Assembly (NCBI RefSeq): GCF_002291145.1
Contig: NZ_NTGE01000054.1
Location: forward strand, 1 to 56,845
Length of the DNA stretch: 56,845 nucleotides
From: Streptomyces sp. SA15
Lineage (GTDB): Bacteria; Actinomycetota; Actinomycetes; Streptomycetales; Streptomycetaceae
Reading direction: 5' to 3'
The notes under the pieces were generated by a model that made no database searches, was not told where the DNA came from, and worked only from the letters and a program-made list of their open reading frames with translations. Of this stretch, positions 1-10,437 are shown one piece after another. Numbering within the stretch: the stretch's first letter is position 1; each line of letters starts with the position of its first letter. Position numbers and translations under genes: made by a program.

Positions 1-245
1 CGAAGAACACCGAGATCCTGTGCCTCGTAGCCAAGGACGAGGCAACCGCCGACCGCGCCGCAGCGAAGCTGCGCTCGGTCGTGGCCGACATGTCACCCAC
101 GTTCGACGGTACGAAGGTGACCGTCGACAAAGGCGACCAGCCCGTGGTCCGGGCGGCCGTCCCGGACACCGGCACACAGCGGCCAGGCCGGCTGATGCTC
201 TCCGACATGGAGCTGTGGATGGCTATCACAGGCACGGAGCTTTGA
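1..245 (+). CDS. 3' end of a hypothetical protein (partial)
   Basis: An open frame enters from the left edge, reading from base 3, and ends at TGA 243-245. The roughly 80 visible C-terminal residues are soluble and mixed in composition (…LCLVAKDEATADRAAAK… to …MELWMAITGTEL). GC use at third codon positions is normal for Streptomyces, which supports real coding. I do not recognise the family. The gene starts outside the window. Confidence 0.55.
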   Translation, partial: KNTEILCLVAKDEATADRAAAKLRSVVADMSPTFDGTKVTVDKGDQPVVRAAVPDTGTQRPGRLMLSDMELWMAITGTEL

Positions 246-816
246 CGTTCTAGGAGCCTGATTCCCCCTCCGGGGACGGACGGTCGCCGGCAGGACTGGC
301 ATCGCCCCAACTGCGGAGGGAACTCTCCTGCAGGCCGACCTACGCCTCCACCCGCATGTTGGCGAAGCCAGCTGGGGCGGGAGCGTGGGCAGCGGGCGAG
401 GGAATCGGGCGCCCCCTCTGTCACTCGCGCGCGGCAGCGGGCAGACCACGCTGCCTGGGCCCGTTGACGCCGGGGATATGCCGCCGAAGCGTGAAGCGTC
501 CGTGCCGACTGCGCTCGGCACGGACCCGATCCGCACCCTAACCCGGGTGCCGCCTCGCGCTCTGAGCCCGTGCTTGTCAGCGGGCCCGCATAGTGGTTTT
601 GTACGTGGCAGCCAGCAACGTTTGTCGACGGTTTCGGGAGCACTTCGCGATCAAACGGTCCGGGAATATCGATGAGAACTGGCAACGGTCCCAGGGCACT
701 GACCGCTCCTGAACCCGCGCGTTCCGAAGTCATGATCCACCTCGCCATGACCTGACCTGATAGCCCGCCACCTCACCGGCGAAGCCACCATCTCGTGGCG
801 CGACGAGATGCAGTGC
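246..816. other. intergenic stretch, no gene supported
   Basis: About 570 bases between the partial gene and the convergent NmrA-like gene. The open frames here (for example the minus-strand frame over 93-536) are arginine- and proline-rich shadows of GC-rich DNA without convincing codon bias. I see no clear hairpin terminator, RNA gene or repeat. Confidence 0.5.
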
Positions 817-1704
817 TTAAGTGAAGTCTGGGGCGTGATCGTGCGCCCATTGGCGGAAGGTGCGAGCTGGAGTTCCTGTTATCTGGTCGAGTGTGAGGTA
901 CGCATCGTCGTTCGGGGCGCTCGTGTCATGGGGTTCATCTGTGATGCCTTCGACGCCGTCGTAGCTTTCGAAGCCAAACAGGAAGTCTGCGTTCGTGGCC
1001 GCGAAGCCGCCTTGGGCTCGGTAGAAGCCGCGGGCTTGTTCGGCAGAGACCTCATCGAGCGTGATCTGTTCTCCGATCGCTTCTGCGATCAGTGCAACCT
1101 GTTCGCGTTTAGTGAGACTGTCCGGTCCGATGATCGTGTCGATCCGTCCGCGGCGGCGTGGGTCGAGCAGGTTGGCCAGGATGACATCGGCAATGTCGGC
1201 CTCATGGATGGGGTGCCCGATCTGATCAGGAAGGGGCTCCACAGCTCGGCGATCCGTCTTGATCGCTGGCCCCCATATGAGGAGTGAGTTTGTCGCGAAC
1301 TCACCAGGACGCACGATGCTCCAATCCAGCCCCGAGCCCATGACGGCCTGCTCGACGACCGCGTTGTACGTGGTGTCGTAGCCCGCCGTCACTGCGGCGG
1401 AGGAGACCACGACCACGTGCTCGATGCCCGCCTGCTTTGCGCGAGAGACGACCGCCGCAACGGTCTCAGGGGCCGCGATCAGGACGAGTTGCGCGGCACC
1501 GTCGAATGCGTGCCTCAGCGTGGACGGGTCGTCCAGGTCGCCGAAGACCACGTCCGCACCATCCGGGAGTGCGGCACGTTGCGGGTGCCGCGACATTCCG
1601 CGCACCGTGTGACCGGCGTCAAGCAGTCCTGCGACGACCAGGCGGCCGATCGCCCCGGTGCCCCCGGTAACCAAGACGGGAGAGGCGTTCTTTAAATGAG
1701 ACAT
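817..1704 (-). CDS. NmrA-like NAD(P)-binding SDR-family reductase
   Basis: 295 aa. The N-terminus has the dinucleotide-binding glycine motif (VLVTGGTGAIGRLVVAGLL), followed by an acidic region and …VVFGDLDD, as in atypical SDR / NmrA-HSCARG-type proteins. These act as NAD(P)H sensors or quinone and flavin reductases. The central segment (VVVVSSAAVTAGYDTTYNAVVEQAVMGSGL, residues about 95-125) resembles the YxxxK-lacking NmrA group rather than a classical SDR. Length is normal and no frameshift is seen. The ATG at 1704 is preceded only by a weak purine stretch. Upstream lie a 10-bp palindrome and the C-terminal remnant of a divergent TetR gene, a common arrangement for this family, so control by that lost regulator is likely. 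Substrate unknown. Confidence 0.85.
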   Translation of the reverse strand: MSHLKNASPVLVTGGTGAIGRLVVAGLLDAGHTVRGMSRHPQRAALPDGADVVFGDLDDPSTLRHAFDGAAQLVLIAAPETVAAVVSRAKQAGIEHVVVVSSAAVTAGYDTTYNAVVEQAVMGSGLDWSIVRPGEFATNSLLIWGPAIKTDRRAVEPLPDQIGHPIHEADIADVILANLLDPRRRGRIDTIIGPDSLTKREQVALIAEAIGEQITLDEVSAEQARGFYRAQGGFAATNADFLFGFESYDGVEGITDEPHDTSAPNDDAYLTLDQITGTPARTFRQWAHDHAPDFT

Positions 1705-1720
1705 AATTTCTCACTATAAG

Positions 1721-1730
1721 ACGTCGACGT
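1721..1730. promoter_or_regulatory. palindrome upstream of the NmrA-like gene (candidate operator)
   Basis: ACGTCGACGT is a perfect 10-bp palindrome 17-26 bases upstream of the reductase ATG. It lies at the junction with the divergent TetR remnant, and position and symmetry fit a TetR-type operator. Functional assignment is inference. The TetR gene here has lost its DNA-binding half, so the site may be orphaned. Confidence 0.35.
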
Positions 1731-1978
1731 ATCATGATGCTGAGGCTGACGCCGGTATCGCCCGAGAGGCCGACGAGCTGATCCTCGCCGAGATCGAACG
1801 AGGCCAGCGTGAAGGGGCACTCGACTCGACAGTTCCCGCGAGGTGGATAGAGCTGATGATATGGAGCACCGTCTACACGGGCCTGCAAGCCGCCGCCGAC
1901 GGACTCGTACCACGACACGGCGTGGACGAACTGATACGCCGAACGCTTCGCCGAGCGATAAGCGAGCAGCCCAAGTAG
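1727..1978 (+). pseudogene. TetR-family regulator, C-terminal remnant
   Basis: Reading in the frame that ends at TAG 1976-1978 gives about 80 residues typical of the ligand-binding C-terminus of TetR regulators: READELILAEIERGQREGAL, then RWIELMIWSTVYTGLQAAAD, then GVDELIRRTLRRAI. No start codon with a ribosome site and no helix-turn-helix precedes it. The frame runs straight back into the NmrA-like promoter region, so the N-terminal DNA-binding domain has been deleted. Divergent orientation to the reductase is the classic arrangement for a regulator of that gene. Non-functional as it stands. Confidence 0.6.
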
Positions 1979-2011
1979 CGGCCCGAACCAACCCAGCGTG
2001 ACTTGCTCGCA

Positions 2012-2277
2012 TCACCCAACTTCGGAGTCCAGGATGTCCGCTGCGAGGGCGAGCAGACCCGTCTCGTCAGGCGCAGCCTCGTATTCGTTCATGAGCTCGA
2101 AGGCCAGGTAGTCCGGGTAGCGCACCCAGAAGTCAAGCTTCTGCAGGCGCACCTGAGTGTGCACCACGCCCACTGTTGAGTGGGCACCGTCTCGCCCTCG
2201 GCCAGCGGCTTTGCTGCTGCGTCGATCAGCAGCAGGCGTACGGAATCCTGCCAGCGGCTTGCCCTGCGTACCGCCAA
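2012..2277 (-). pseudogene. frameshifted hypothetical protein
   Basis: The C-terminal part (…VRLQKLDFWVRYPDYLAFEL… to …LALAADILDSEVG, stop at 2012-2014) has natural protein composition. The upstream part continues naturally only in another minus frame (RRASRWQDSVRLLLIDAAAK, roughly 2180-2277). A frameshift near 2160-2175 joins them. Family not recognised; it may be an abortive regulatory or plasmid protein. Confidence 0.4.
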
Positions 2278-2309
2278 GGACGCGACCCATCGTGCTGGCA
2301 GCGGACCCC

Positions 2310-2438
2310 AGTGAACGACGGCCGCATCACGATCAGGAACCCCGCCGTGGACAGGTCCGTCTCCTTCCGCGCCGACTCACCGACAAGCAGGGCAACAGGT
2401 CGTCGGTGTCGGTCTACGACGCGTACTTCGGCAAGTAG
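2310..2438 (+). pseudogene. subtilase (S8 peptidase) C-terminal remnant
   Basis: Two pieces in different plus frames, VNDGRITIRNPAVDRSVSFRA then LTDKQGNRSSVSVYDAYFGK ending at TAG 2436-2438. Together they resemble the C-terminal tail of Streptomyces secreted S8 proteases, which commonly ends in a 'TDKxGN…VxDAYxGK' pattern (recalled, not searched). The catalytic domain is absent and the two pieces are out of frame, so this is a fragment. Confidence 0.4.
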
Positions 2439-2526
2439 TCGACGCGCACCGGACGGTCCGCCGGGGCCATCGCTCCGGCGGACTCTTCGACCGCCCGCAG
2501 CCCCGGGACCGGTGATGGGCCCGCTC

Positions 2527-2742
2527 CTACTCCACCACCGCGACCGTCGTCCCCGCCGTGCCGAACTTCCGCAGCGCGTCACCGTCGGCCTCGCGCATGC
2601 GGATGCCGCCCGTCTGCACGCCCGAGGCGGGCGGCGGGGAGGAGCCGTCCACGGCGTTCGCCACGCCGCCGGTGTCTGTGGCGGCCTCGCTCCGCGTCCC
2701 GACCGTGTAGTGCCGGGCTCCGGGCTCACCGTGCCCGGCCAC
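2527..2742 (-). pseudogene. L,D-transpeptidase (YkuD-like) C-terminal remnant
   Basis: The short frame ends …GGIRMREADGDALRKFGTAGTTVAVVE, which matches the signature end of YkuD-domain L,D-transpeptidases (SHGCIRM-x-N-x-D-x-x-x-L followed by GTxVxVV). The catalytic HGC is replaced (TGG instead of HGC), and the beta-sandwich upstream of about 2700 is not readable in one frame. It is therefore a dead fragment of a cell-wall cross-linking enzyme. Traces may continue on the same strand to about 2860 in other frames. Confidence 0.5.
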
Positions 2743-3078
2743 ACCGGCACGGCTCGGTGGTCATAGTCCCGAGCCGCAAAGGGCGGTTGCGGCACCCCTT
2801 CCCCGTCGGGATCAAGGCACCCGGCCTGAGCTGTTGAAACCCCATGAGGCATGCAGCGGTGACCAACTCATCATCCGGCTCCGGGCTTTGGGCATCCCCA
2901 CCCCAGGACCGCGCCGCCGCCTTGTTCACCCCGGCGGCACTGCGACACCGGGTGTTCCCGCGTCGTCCGCGGGTCGCCGATGGGTCAACTTCCTTGGCGG
3001 ACACGGGCCTTCTGGTGCTCCCCTGGTGATACGTTCACCCCGTCTGGCAAGCCAGTTCGAATACGAGTGGGGTTCACT
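2743..3078. other. intergenic stretch with possible further remnant sequence
   Basis: 336 bases with no complete gene. On the minus strand short natural-looking pieces, possibly more of the decayed transpeptidase, occur in different frames up to about 2860. The last 30 bases form the upstream region of the secreted protein at 3079. No hairpin stands out. Confidence 0.35.
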
Positions 3079-3468
3079 ATGGGCAGTGTCCGAAGAAATC
3101 TCCTGACGATGGCCGGCGTGATCGCGGGCGGCGGCGCAGTGGTCGCGATGGTGGCGACCCCGGCGGCCGCCAGGCTATACAGCGCGGGGAGCAGGGGCCT
3201 GGACTCGTTCACGTACTTCGAGAGCAACGGCGAGATCCTCACCTCCGAGGACAACCATGCCGACGGCCACGGCGCCACGGCCCAGTGGCGTTACAGCGGC
3301 TCGTCCACCGTCAACTCGTACTACAACCCCAACGGCGCGGGAAACACGAAAACCTGGAACCTCTCCCTGCCCGAGAACAGGATCATCGATATCCGCGCCT
3401 GCCTCCAGGACGGCGCCGGAGGCACTCCGTGGGACTGCGGCCCATGGCAGGATGCCTCCACTGGCTGA
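3079..3468 (+). CDS. small secreted hypothetical protein
   Basis: 129 aa from ATG 3079. The N-terminus is a Sec signal peptide: MGSVRRNLL, a hydrophobic core of about 20 residues (AGVIAGGGAVVAMVA), then a cleavage site near TPAAARLYS. The mature part of about 95 residues contains DNHADGHGA, aromatic residues and two cysteines (RACLQD, WDCGPW), suggesting a disulfide-stabilised extracellular beta domain. The motif DN-x-ADGHG recurs in the secreted protein at 14497-14928, so the two are probably distant paralogs. Function unknown. Confidence 0.75.
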   Translation: MGSVRRNLLTMAGVIAGGGAVVAMVATPAAARLYSAGSRGLDSFTYFESNGEILTSEDNHADGHGATAQWRYSGSSTVNSYYNPNGAGNTKTWNLSLPENRIIDIRACLQDGAGGTPWDCGPWQDASTG

Positions 3469-3499
3469 CCGCCTGCCGGTAGGGCGGGTCATCTGCGGG

Positions 3500-4480
3500 T
3501 CATCTGTCGGTCGGCCTGGTCGAGCTCGCGTAATCGGTGGGTGTTCGGCCGTACTGCTTCTTGAAGGCGCGGATGAAGTGGCTGCTGTCGGCGAAGTGCC
3601 AGTGGGCGGCGAGTTCCGAGACGCTCAGCCGTCCGGACGGGGCGGTGAGCGCGAGGCGGGCTTCCTCCAGCCGCCGTTGGCGGATGTAGGCGCCCACCGA
3701 CTCTCCCGTCGCGGCGAACGCCCGCTGCAACGTGCGTACAGAGCCGTTGAGTTGACGCGCCAGCATCGCCGGAGACAGTTCGGGATCGGCGAGATGGCTG
3801 TCCGCAAGGTCCTTCGCGGCCTGGGCGAGTGCGGGAGCCAGCTGGGGTTCTGTGTCGTCGAACCGGCGTCTGACCACTGCCTTGGCCAGCTCGATCAGGG
3901 TGCTGTGAGCGGCGTGCACACCGGCCGGGCCGAGTTCGTCGATGGTTGAGTGGACCATGTTCGTGTGGGCCACCAGCAGGCGCACCTCGGCTGAGTCCGC
4001 CGGCCCGGTGATGATCCGGTTCCCGAGCACGGGGCTGAGCCTTGCGGCGGGCAGAGCGAGGATCTTCGTCGTCGTGTGCGGCGCTGTCTCGAACTGCGAG
4101 GGCCGTCTGAAGTGCCGGAGGCGGAACTGCCCGGCCGAAACCGTGTGTTCGCCGCGATCGGGCGGGTCATCCAACGTCCATGTGTCGCGCCGCACCAGGT
4201 GCATCACCACCGCATCGTGATCGTCACCCGGCGTGCCCGAGAGGCCCGACGCGCTGCGGACATCGGTGATGGTCACGTCGCGCACCTTGGCGGCGCGGCC
4301 CTTGACCCGGAGGTCACCGATCGTGGCCGGACTGAAGCTCGGCAGTTGGAAGACATCGCCGATCTGCGTCTCCCATGCGTTCCGTAAGGCGTCGAACCCG
4401 CGCGGCCCGGCGCCCGCGATGGTGGAGTCCAGTAAGAATGCCCCGCGTGACGTCTCGGCCTCCGATACAGCGTTGTTCAT
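3500..4480 (-). CDS. AraC-family transcriptional regulator
   Basis: 326 aa. I chose the ATG at 4480 because GGAGGA stands four bases upstream; the frame remains open further upstream. The N-terminal 200 residues match the AraC-binding-like (NimR/FeaR-type) sensor half. The C-terminal 100 residues hold two HTH motifs ([21 protein letters not shown] and [22 protein letters not shown]) ending with the family consensus [13 protein letters not shown]. It binds DNA as an activator or repressor; ligand unknown. The gene upstream is a truncated peptide-transporter ATPase, so its original target may be gone. Confidence 0.85.
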   Translation of the reverse strand: MNNAVSEAETSRGAFLLDSTIAGAGPRGFDALRNAWETQIGDVFQLPSFSPATIGDLRVKGRAAKVRDVTITDVRSASGLSGTPGDDHDAVVMHLVRRDTWTLDDPPDRGEHTVSAGQFRLRHFRRPSQFETAPHTTTKILALPAARLSPVLGNRIITGPADSAEVRLLVAHTNMVHSTIDELGPAGVHAAHSTLIELAKAVVRRRFDDTEPQLAPALAQAAKDLADSHLADPELSPAMLARQLNGSVRTLQRAFAATGESVGAYIRQRRLEEARLALTAPSGRLSVSELAAHWHFADSSHFIRAFKKQYGRTPTDYASSTRPTDR

Positions 4481-4689
4481 CGTCTCCTCCATGCGCCGCT
4501 CCAACGCTGTCTCGTGGCGCGGATGTTCCGTCCGGATGCCGCTGTGGTTCAAGGGTGCGACGCGCCGACCTTCCTAAGCTTCGGCGGGTGGAACAAATCC
4601 AGGGCGGTTCCGGGCGTGGTTCGCACAAATGCGGACAAGTTTCTTACGCCCCCGCGGCAACGCCGCCGCCCGACCATCGACTGTTCGAT

Positions 4690-5593
<904 letters not shown>

Positions 5594-5612
<19 letters not shown>

Positions 5613-8008
5613 CGGCTCCCTGAGGCTCCGGGGGCGCGCCGCTGGGCCGGAGCGGAGAGCCTGCGAGCGCCTGAGTCGCTCGCGTCGTCGTCGGACTCCA
5701 GGCGCAGACACTCGATCAGGTAGTCGCCGGTGTCGGGGTCGAGGGTCACCCCGTGGGTCTCGCTGCGGAAGCCGGGGAAGCGGCGGTCGAAGGACTCCAG
5801 CGCGCTGAGGTAACGCAGCAGCGGGCCGTCCTTGTCGCCGGCGCTCTCGCCGGGCATCAGCACGGGGATGCCGGGAGGGGTGACGGTGACCATGGCGGCC
5901 GCCACCCGGCCGGGCGCCTCGGCCAGCCGCACCCGCTCGGTGCCGCCGCGGACCAGGCGCTGGTAGCACAGTTGGGGCGGGGAGACGGGCTCCGGCAGTT
6001 GCTGGAAGGCGGTGTCCAGCAGCTCCACCAGACGGACCGAGCGCAGATGGTCGTGCATCTCCTGGCACAGTTCGCGCAGGGTCCGGCCGGAGTAGCGCCT
6101 CGGGTGCTCGGCGACGAGGGCGGGTAGGACGCGGTCGAGCGGGGCGTCACCGTCGTAGAGCGCCTTGAAGTCCATCAGGGCGTCCAGCAGGGTGCCCCAC
6201 TTGCCCTTGGTGATGCCCATGGAGAACAGCACCAGCGTGGTGTAGCTGTCCGTCTTCTCCACCACGATGCCCCGGGTGCCCAGGTAGGCGGTGAGCACCC
6301 GGGCCGGGATGCCCCAGTCGGCCATGTCGCCGGTGGCGGTGATCCCCGGGCAGGTCAGGGTGACCTTGATCGGATCCAGCATGCAGTAGCCGTCGGTCAG
6401 CCCGGGGAAGCCGTGCCAGTCCGCTCCCGGTTCGAGGTGCCAGCAGGAGGGCTCGGTGCGCAGCAGGTCGGCCGGGGCCTCGTCGAAGGGCAGGCGTGTG
6501 CCGCTTTCCGGGTCGGTCACCGTCTCGGGCTGCCACACCCCGAAGAACCACGGCGGCCGGTCCCCGGCGGCTTCGATGCGCCGCCGGATGCGCACCATCT
6601 CCTGGCGGAAGCGGATCGCCTCGGTCACCGCCTCGTCGACCAGCCACCGGCCCTGCGGCCCGTCCATCATCGCGGTGGCCACGTCCAGTGAGGCGATCAT
6701 CGGATACAGCGGGGACGTGGTGCCGTGCATCATCAGCGCCTCGTTGAACCGGTCGTGCTCGACCGGGGCCCGGGGCGCGGGCCGGACGTGCACCATGGCG
6801 CTCTGCGACAGCGCGGCGAGGAGCTTGTGGGTGGACTGGGTCGCGAAGACGGTGGGGCGTTCGGGGCCGGGGAAGGTCTCCGGGCCCACCGACATGCCGT
6901 AGCGGCCGGCGTAGAGGGGATGGAAGCGGGCGTAGGCGAACCACGCTTCGTCGAAGTGGAGCCTGGGTGTGCTGGAGGCGAATGCCCGGGCCGCCGCCAC
7001 GGCGTCGTAACACAGGCCGTCGTAGGTGGAGTTGGTGAAGACGGCGTACTGGGCTGCGGTCGGGAGGGCACCCTGGGCCAGCGGGTTCGTGGCGATCCGG
7101 GCTGCTACCGAGTCCGCCTCGGTCTCGGACGGGGGCAGTGGCCCGGCGAGGCCGTAGCCGTTGCGGGTGGGGATCAGGTACACCGGCCGGGCGCCGGAGA
7201 CGACCAGGCCCTGAAGGACCGACTTGTGGCAGTTGCGGTCCACCAGCGCGATCTCGTCGCGGGTGACGCTGAAGTGGCCGACCAGGCGGTTGCAGGTGGA
7301 GTCGCCGTGCAGGACGAAGTAGGTGAGGTCGGAGCCGAAGACCCGGGCGGCGTTGCGCTCGGCCTCGCCGATCGGGCCGGTGTGCTCGAACAGCGACCCG
7401 AGCTCTTCGACCGAGATCGACAGGTCGCTGCGCAGCAGCCGCTCCCCGAAGTAGTCGTGGAACGCCCGGCCCGCGGGCGACTTGAGGAAGGCGACGCCGC
7501 CGGAGTGGGCAGGGGTGTGCCACGAGTACTCGTGCGCGTCGTCGAAGCGGCGCAGCGCCCGGAAGAACGGTGGCAGGACGGCTTCCCGGTAGCTGCGGGC
7601 AGCGGTGGTGATCCGGCCCGCGATGAACGCCGGGGTGTCCTCCAGCGGCCAGACGTAGCCCACCACCGACTCCGACACCCACAGTGGCAGGTTCTGCATG
7701 CCCTCGTCGTCCGTCATGACCAGGAAGACGGGCAGGTCCTGGAAGCGGCGGCCGATCCGGCGCAGGACCGCCGCACCGCCCGGCTCACCGTCCGCCCCGG
7801 GACCGGGCGGAAGGTCCCAGGCCACCAACGCGGCGGCCAGGCCGGCCTCGGTGCGCAGCACCGCGTCGGCGTCGGCCGCGCTGACCGCCCAGCGGGTCCC
7901 GAACCCCGCTAACTCGATCGCCTCACGGATCTTCACCAGCTGCTCGACGCCTGCGCCCTCGTCCTTGGGGTGCTCGCGTACCGCGACCAGAATCCTGCTG
8001 TCGGCCAT
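5594..8008 (-). CDS. Orn/Lys/Arg decarboxylase (fold type I, PLP-dependent)
   Basis: 804 aa from ATG 8008, chosen because a GGGGAGGGG ribosome site precedes it; the open frame extends upstream without one. The N-terminal 130 residues are the response-regulator-like wing domain ([20 protein letters not shown]…). The PLP domain carries [13 protein letters not shown] and the lysine motif [15 protein letters not shown] (K near residue 394), with [16 protein letters not shown] upstream. The C-terminal domain of inducible amino-acid decarboxylases follows. It makes a diamine such as cadaverine, putrescine or agmatine from the cognate basic amino acid and consumes a proton, so acid-stress or natural-product roles are both possible. 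Substrate cannot be told from sequence. Intact. Confidence 0.9.
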
Positions 8009-8426
8009 GTCGTCCCCTCCCCGGCGGCGTGTGCCGCCCCCGGCCAGTGTCCGCACGGCACACCGGGGACGACGGACATCACAGCGGTAAACCACCCCGA
8101 CGACGGAATGCGCATACGCGCCTTGACCCGGGTTGCCGGTCAGCGCTGATGGCCGGGCCGACCGGTCGGTGCGTTGTGCTGCCGTGTCGCGGTCGCCTCA
8201 GGCGCCCGGCCGCCTCCTCGATGCCGAGGGCGGCCTGGCCCGACACAGCGGGGCCGCTGGGTCGGGCCAGCTCCGGGATCACGATCCTCCTGGCACCCTG
8301 CCAGGTCAGAAGCTGTGTCACATCTCCTTTCCACAGGTCCCGGCGCCATGAGGCATGGTGATACCTCGGTTTGCCGTTCGGGTGGGCGTCGAGTGGGCGG
8401 GCAGACGAACGGCAGTGGAGGGATCT
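8009..8426. other. intergenic stretch with a 9-bp inverted repeat
   Basis: About 420 bases between the decarboxylase promoter side and the IS5-type element. No gene is convincing. TGCCGTTCG at 8372-8380 pairs perfectly with CGAACGGCA at 8406-8414, leaving a 25-base loop. It lies just outside the transposase stop codon and may be part of the element's end or a weak terminator. Confidence 0.4.
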
Positions 8427-9283
8427 TCAGGCGGCTGTTGCGAGGGTGTCCTGGACCGCCTCGGTGCGGCTGTGCTGCCGGGCCAGGCGGCGGGACATGA
8501 GGGTGATGAACGCCCACTGGATGTGGGCTTCCGCGTGGGACATCAAGCGTTCGTAGTCCCTCGCGTTGCGCCTCGCTCGCATGGTCCACGAATTACTCCG
8601 CTCCACCACCCACCTCTTGGGCAGCACGACAAAGCCTTTGGCGTCCTCGGGGAGGGGAACGACCTTGATGGTGATGCCGAGGGTGTCCTGGGCCCAGGCG
8701 GTGAACTCCTCGCCTCCGTAGGCGTTGTCGGCCCAGACCAGGACGATTTCGGGGTGCTCGGCATGGAGCCGCGTGAGCAGGATGCGGGCGGCGGCGCGCT
8801 CCTGGACGTCGGCGGGGGTGACGAGCAGGTCGACCAGAAGGCCGTCCTGGTCAACGATTAGATGGCGCTTCCTCCCGTTGATCATCTTGGCTTGATCCCA
8901 TCCCCTCGTCTTCGATACGGTTTCCGCGCCCTTGACGGACTGGGCATCGATGATCACGCGGACCGGCCAGGGGCAGCGGCTGCCGCGCAGGCGCAGCCGA
9001 CGGCGGAGCTGGTCGAGGATGCGCTTGAGCACGCCGGCCTTCGCCCAGCGCGCGAAGTACCCGACACGGTGCGCCAGGGGATGCCGAAGTCGGCGGGCAG
9101 CGCGCGCCATTTCGCCCCGTTGTCGACGATGTAGCGGATCGAGTCGACCACCCGTCGCCGGGGCCATTTCTCGGGCGCGCCGCCCTTGGGGGTCTGGCAT
9201 GCGGGCGTCGGGAGAAGGCGTTCGAGCAGGGCCCATTCGAGGTCGCTGGTGTCGGAGGGGTAGTGGTAGCGGGGCAGCAGCAT
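8427..9283 (-). mobile_element. IS5-family insertion sequence transposase, frameshifted
   Basis: The N-terminal frame (from ATG 9283: YPSDTSDLEWALLERLLP… WRALPADFGIPWRTV) and the C-terminal frame (YFARWAKAGVLKRIL… to …AVQDTLATAA, stop 8427-8429) together make one DDE transposase of the IS5 group. It has the VIIDAQSVKGAETVSKTRGWD strand, the second Asp in VLVWADNAYGGEEF, and VVPLPEDAKGFVVLPKRWVVERS leading to the Glu. The switch is near 9078, where GTGTCGGGTAC replaces the expected GTGTACGGGTAC, so one base is missing. IS5 elements may use programmed frameshifting, but no slippery heptamer was seen, so I read it as inactivating or a sequencing error. Terminal repeats were not identified. Confidence 0.8.
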
Positions 9284-9356
9284 GACGGTGTGGGGCCGCG
9301 ACCTGGGGAGGGAGCCAACTGCGGGGCGGTCGCGGCCCGTTGCCTGCCTTTCCGGT

Positions 9357-9767
9357 TCACTCCAGGTTGGACAGCAGCTGGAGGGTGGACTCGATCGCGC
9401 CCATCTGGGCCATCACGGTGCGGATGTAGGGGGCGTCGGGGGTCTTCTTCTGGTGCGGCAGGAGGATCCCTGCGATGAAGTTCTCGACACGGTGGTGCAC
9501 GATGTCGAAAAAGGCCCGTTCGTAGCCGATCCAGACCTCCGGCGCGTCGTCCAGCAGCCGGTATCCCTATTTCCTGTCCCAGGTCACCGGCGGAAGGCCG
9601 CGTGCGGCCGCGACTTGGCGCAGGTGCGCGAGCCCGGTGTGGATCTGCGCGCGGGTGCGTTCGGTGGCGGCCATGAGCTGGGTGATGGTCAGTCCGGCTG
9701 GGCGTGCCTCTTGCAGGGCGCTGAGGATCGCTTCGGCGTGGACGTGAGCGGGGACGTCCCGCCCCAT
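9357..9767 (-). pseudogene. racP: RacP-like winged-helix protein with an internal amber stop
   Basis: The first half (from ATG 9767: AHVHAEAILSALQEARPAGLTITQLMAATERTRAQIHTGLAHLRQV) is the winged-helix region of the RacP proteins found on Streptomyces plasmids and genomic islands. After …PPVTWDRK a TAG at 9567-9569 interrupts it. The same frame then continues naturally with GYRLLDDAPEVWIGYERAFFDIV to a TGA at 9357-9359, completing a normal RacP length of about 136 codons. A single C-to-T change (CAG to TAG) would explain the stop. It is followed upstream by its usual partner DUF6192, spaced three bases. The RacP name rests on recall of the family. Confidence 0.65.
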
Positions 9768-9770
9768 CGC

Positions 9771-10352
9771 CTACTCACCCGAGCCCTTCAGCAGCTTCTG
9801 GAGCTGCTCGTTCAGGTCGATCTCGCCGCGGGTGACGGCGTTCTCGATCCAGTCTGCCGCAGCGCGTACCCGCGCCAGGCCGCGGGCGATGGTGTCGCGT
9901 TCGCCGGCGTCGTACTGCTCGCCGCGTAGGTTCGGCACGATTCGGCCGGCGGTGGTGACGAACTGCGCGCAGGCCGCGACCAGGTCCATGAACTGGGCGC
10001 TGTGCTCCATGCGCTGCAGCTGTGGGGCAGCTTCCTCGCGGACGAACTGGACCTGCTGGCGGAACCGGTCGAACTGGGCCTCGTTCACTGCGTGCCGGGC
10101 GGTGTCGTCGGCCATGGCCTTCGAGGCGACCGCCGGACGGCGCAGGAAGTCGGTGGTCACCACCGAGGCGACCGCGTCGTCGGTGGCCAGATCATGGATT
10201 GCCTCCACCTTCTCCTGCACGCTCTCCGGGGAGTCGACCTTCCAGCCCACCACCCGCTTCGCGTTGTCGTGTGTCCAGCGGGGCTCCCCGCCGCAGGGGT
10301 TGGCCGGGGGGTTGTTCACCGCCTCGAACCGCTCGGCGGGATCGGGCGTCAC
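9771..10352 (-). CDS. DUF6192-family protein (RacO-like), probably N-terminally truncated
   Basis: 193 aa: WTHDNAKRVVGWKVDSPESVQEKVEAIHDL, then VVTTDFLRRPAVASKAMADDTARHAVNEAQ, then a C-terminal helical part ending TRGEIDLNEQLQKLLKGSGE. These are hallmarks of the Streptomyces DUF6192 proteins that precede racP. Full-length members have roughly 100 more N-terminal residues; here the frame starts abruptly (MTPDPAERFEAVNNPP) without a clear ribosome site, so the 5' part is likely lost. It probably formed an operon with the racP-like gene. Role unknown; usually carried on plasmids or integrative elements. Confidence 0.65.
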   Translation of the reverse strand: MTPDPAERFEAVNNPPANPCGGEPRWTHDNAKRVVGWKVDSPESVQEKVEAIHDLATDDAVASVVTTDFLRRPAVASKAMADDTARHAVNEAQFDRFRQQVQFVREEAAPQLQRMEHSAQFMDLVAACAQFVTTAGRIVPNLRGEQYDAGERDTIARGLARVRAAADWIENAVTRGEIDLNEQLQKLLKGSGE

Positions 10353-10437
10353 TTCGCACCATCCGACCGCCTCGCGCCGTCGGAAAGGCCGTGCGTCCCG
10401 GTGTGGGGAGCGCGTTTTGTCCGCCGGATGCGCGGTT

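Noticed and set aside
93..536. Long minus-strand open frame near the left edge
   Set aside because: Composition is Arg/Pro/Ser-rich noise and it opposes the partial plus-strand gene that shows real codon bias.
8427..9283. Programmed frameshifting of the IS5-type transposase
   Set aside because: No slippery A-rich or T-rich heptamer is seen at the break; one missing base versus the family consensus explains it better.
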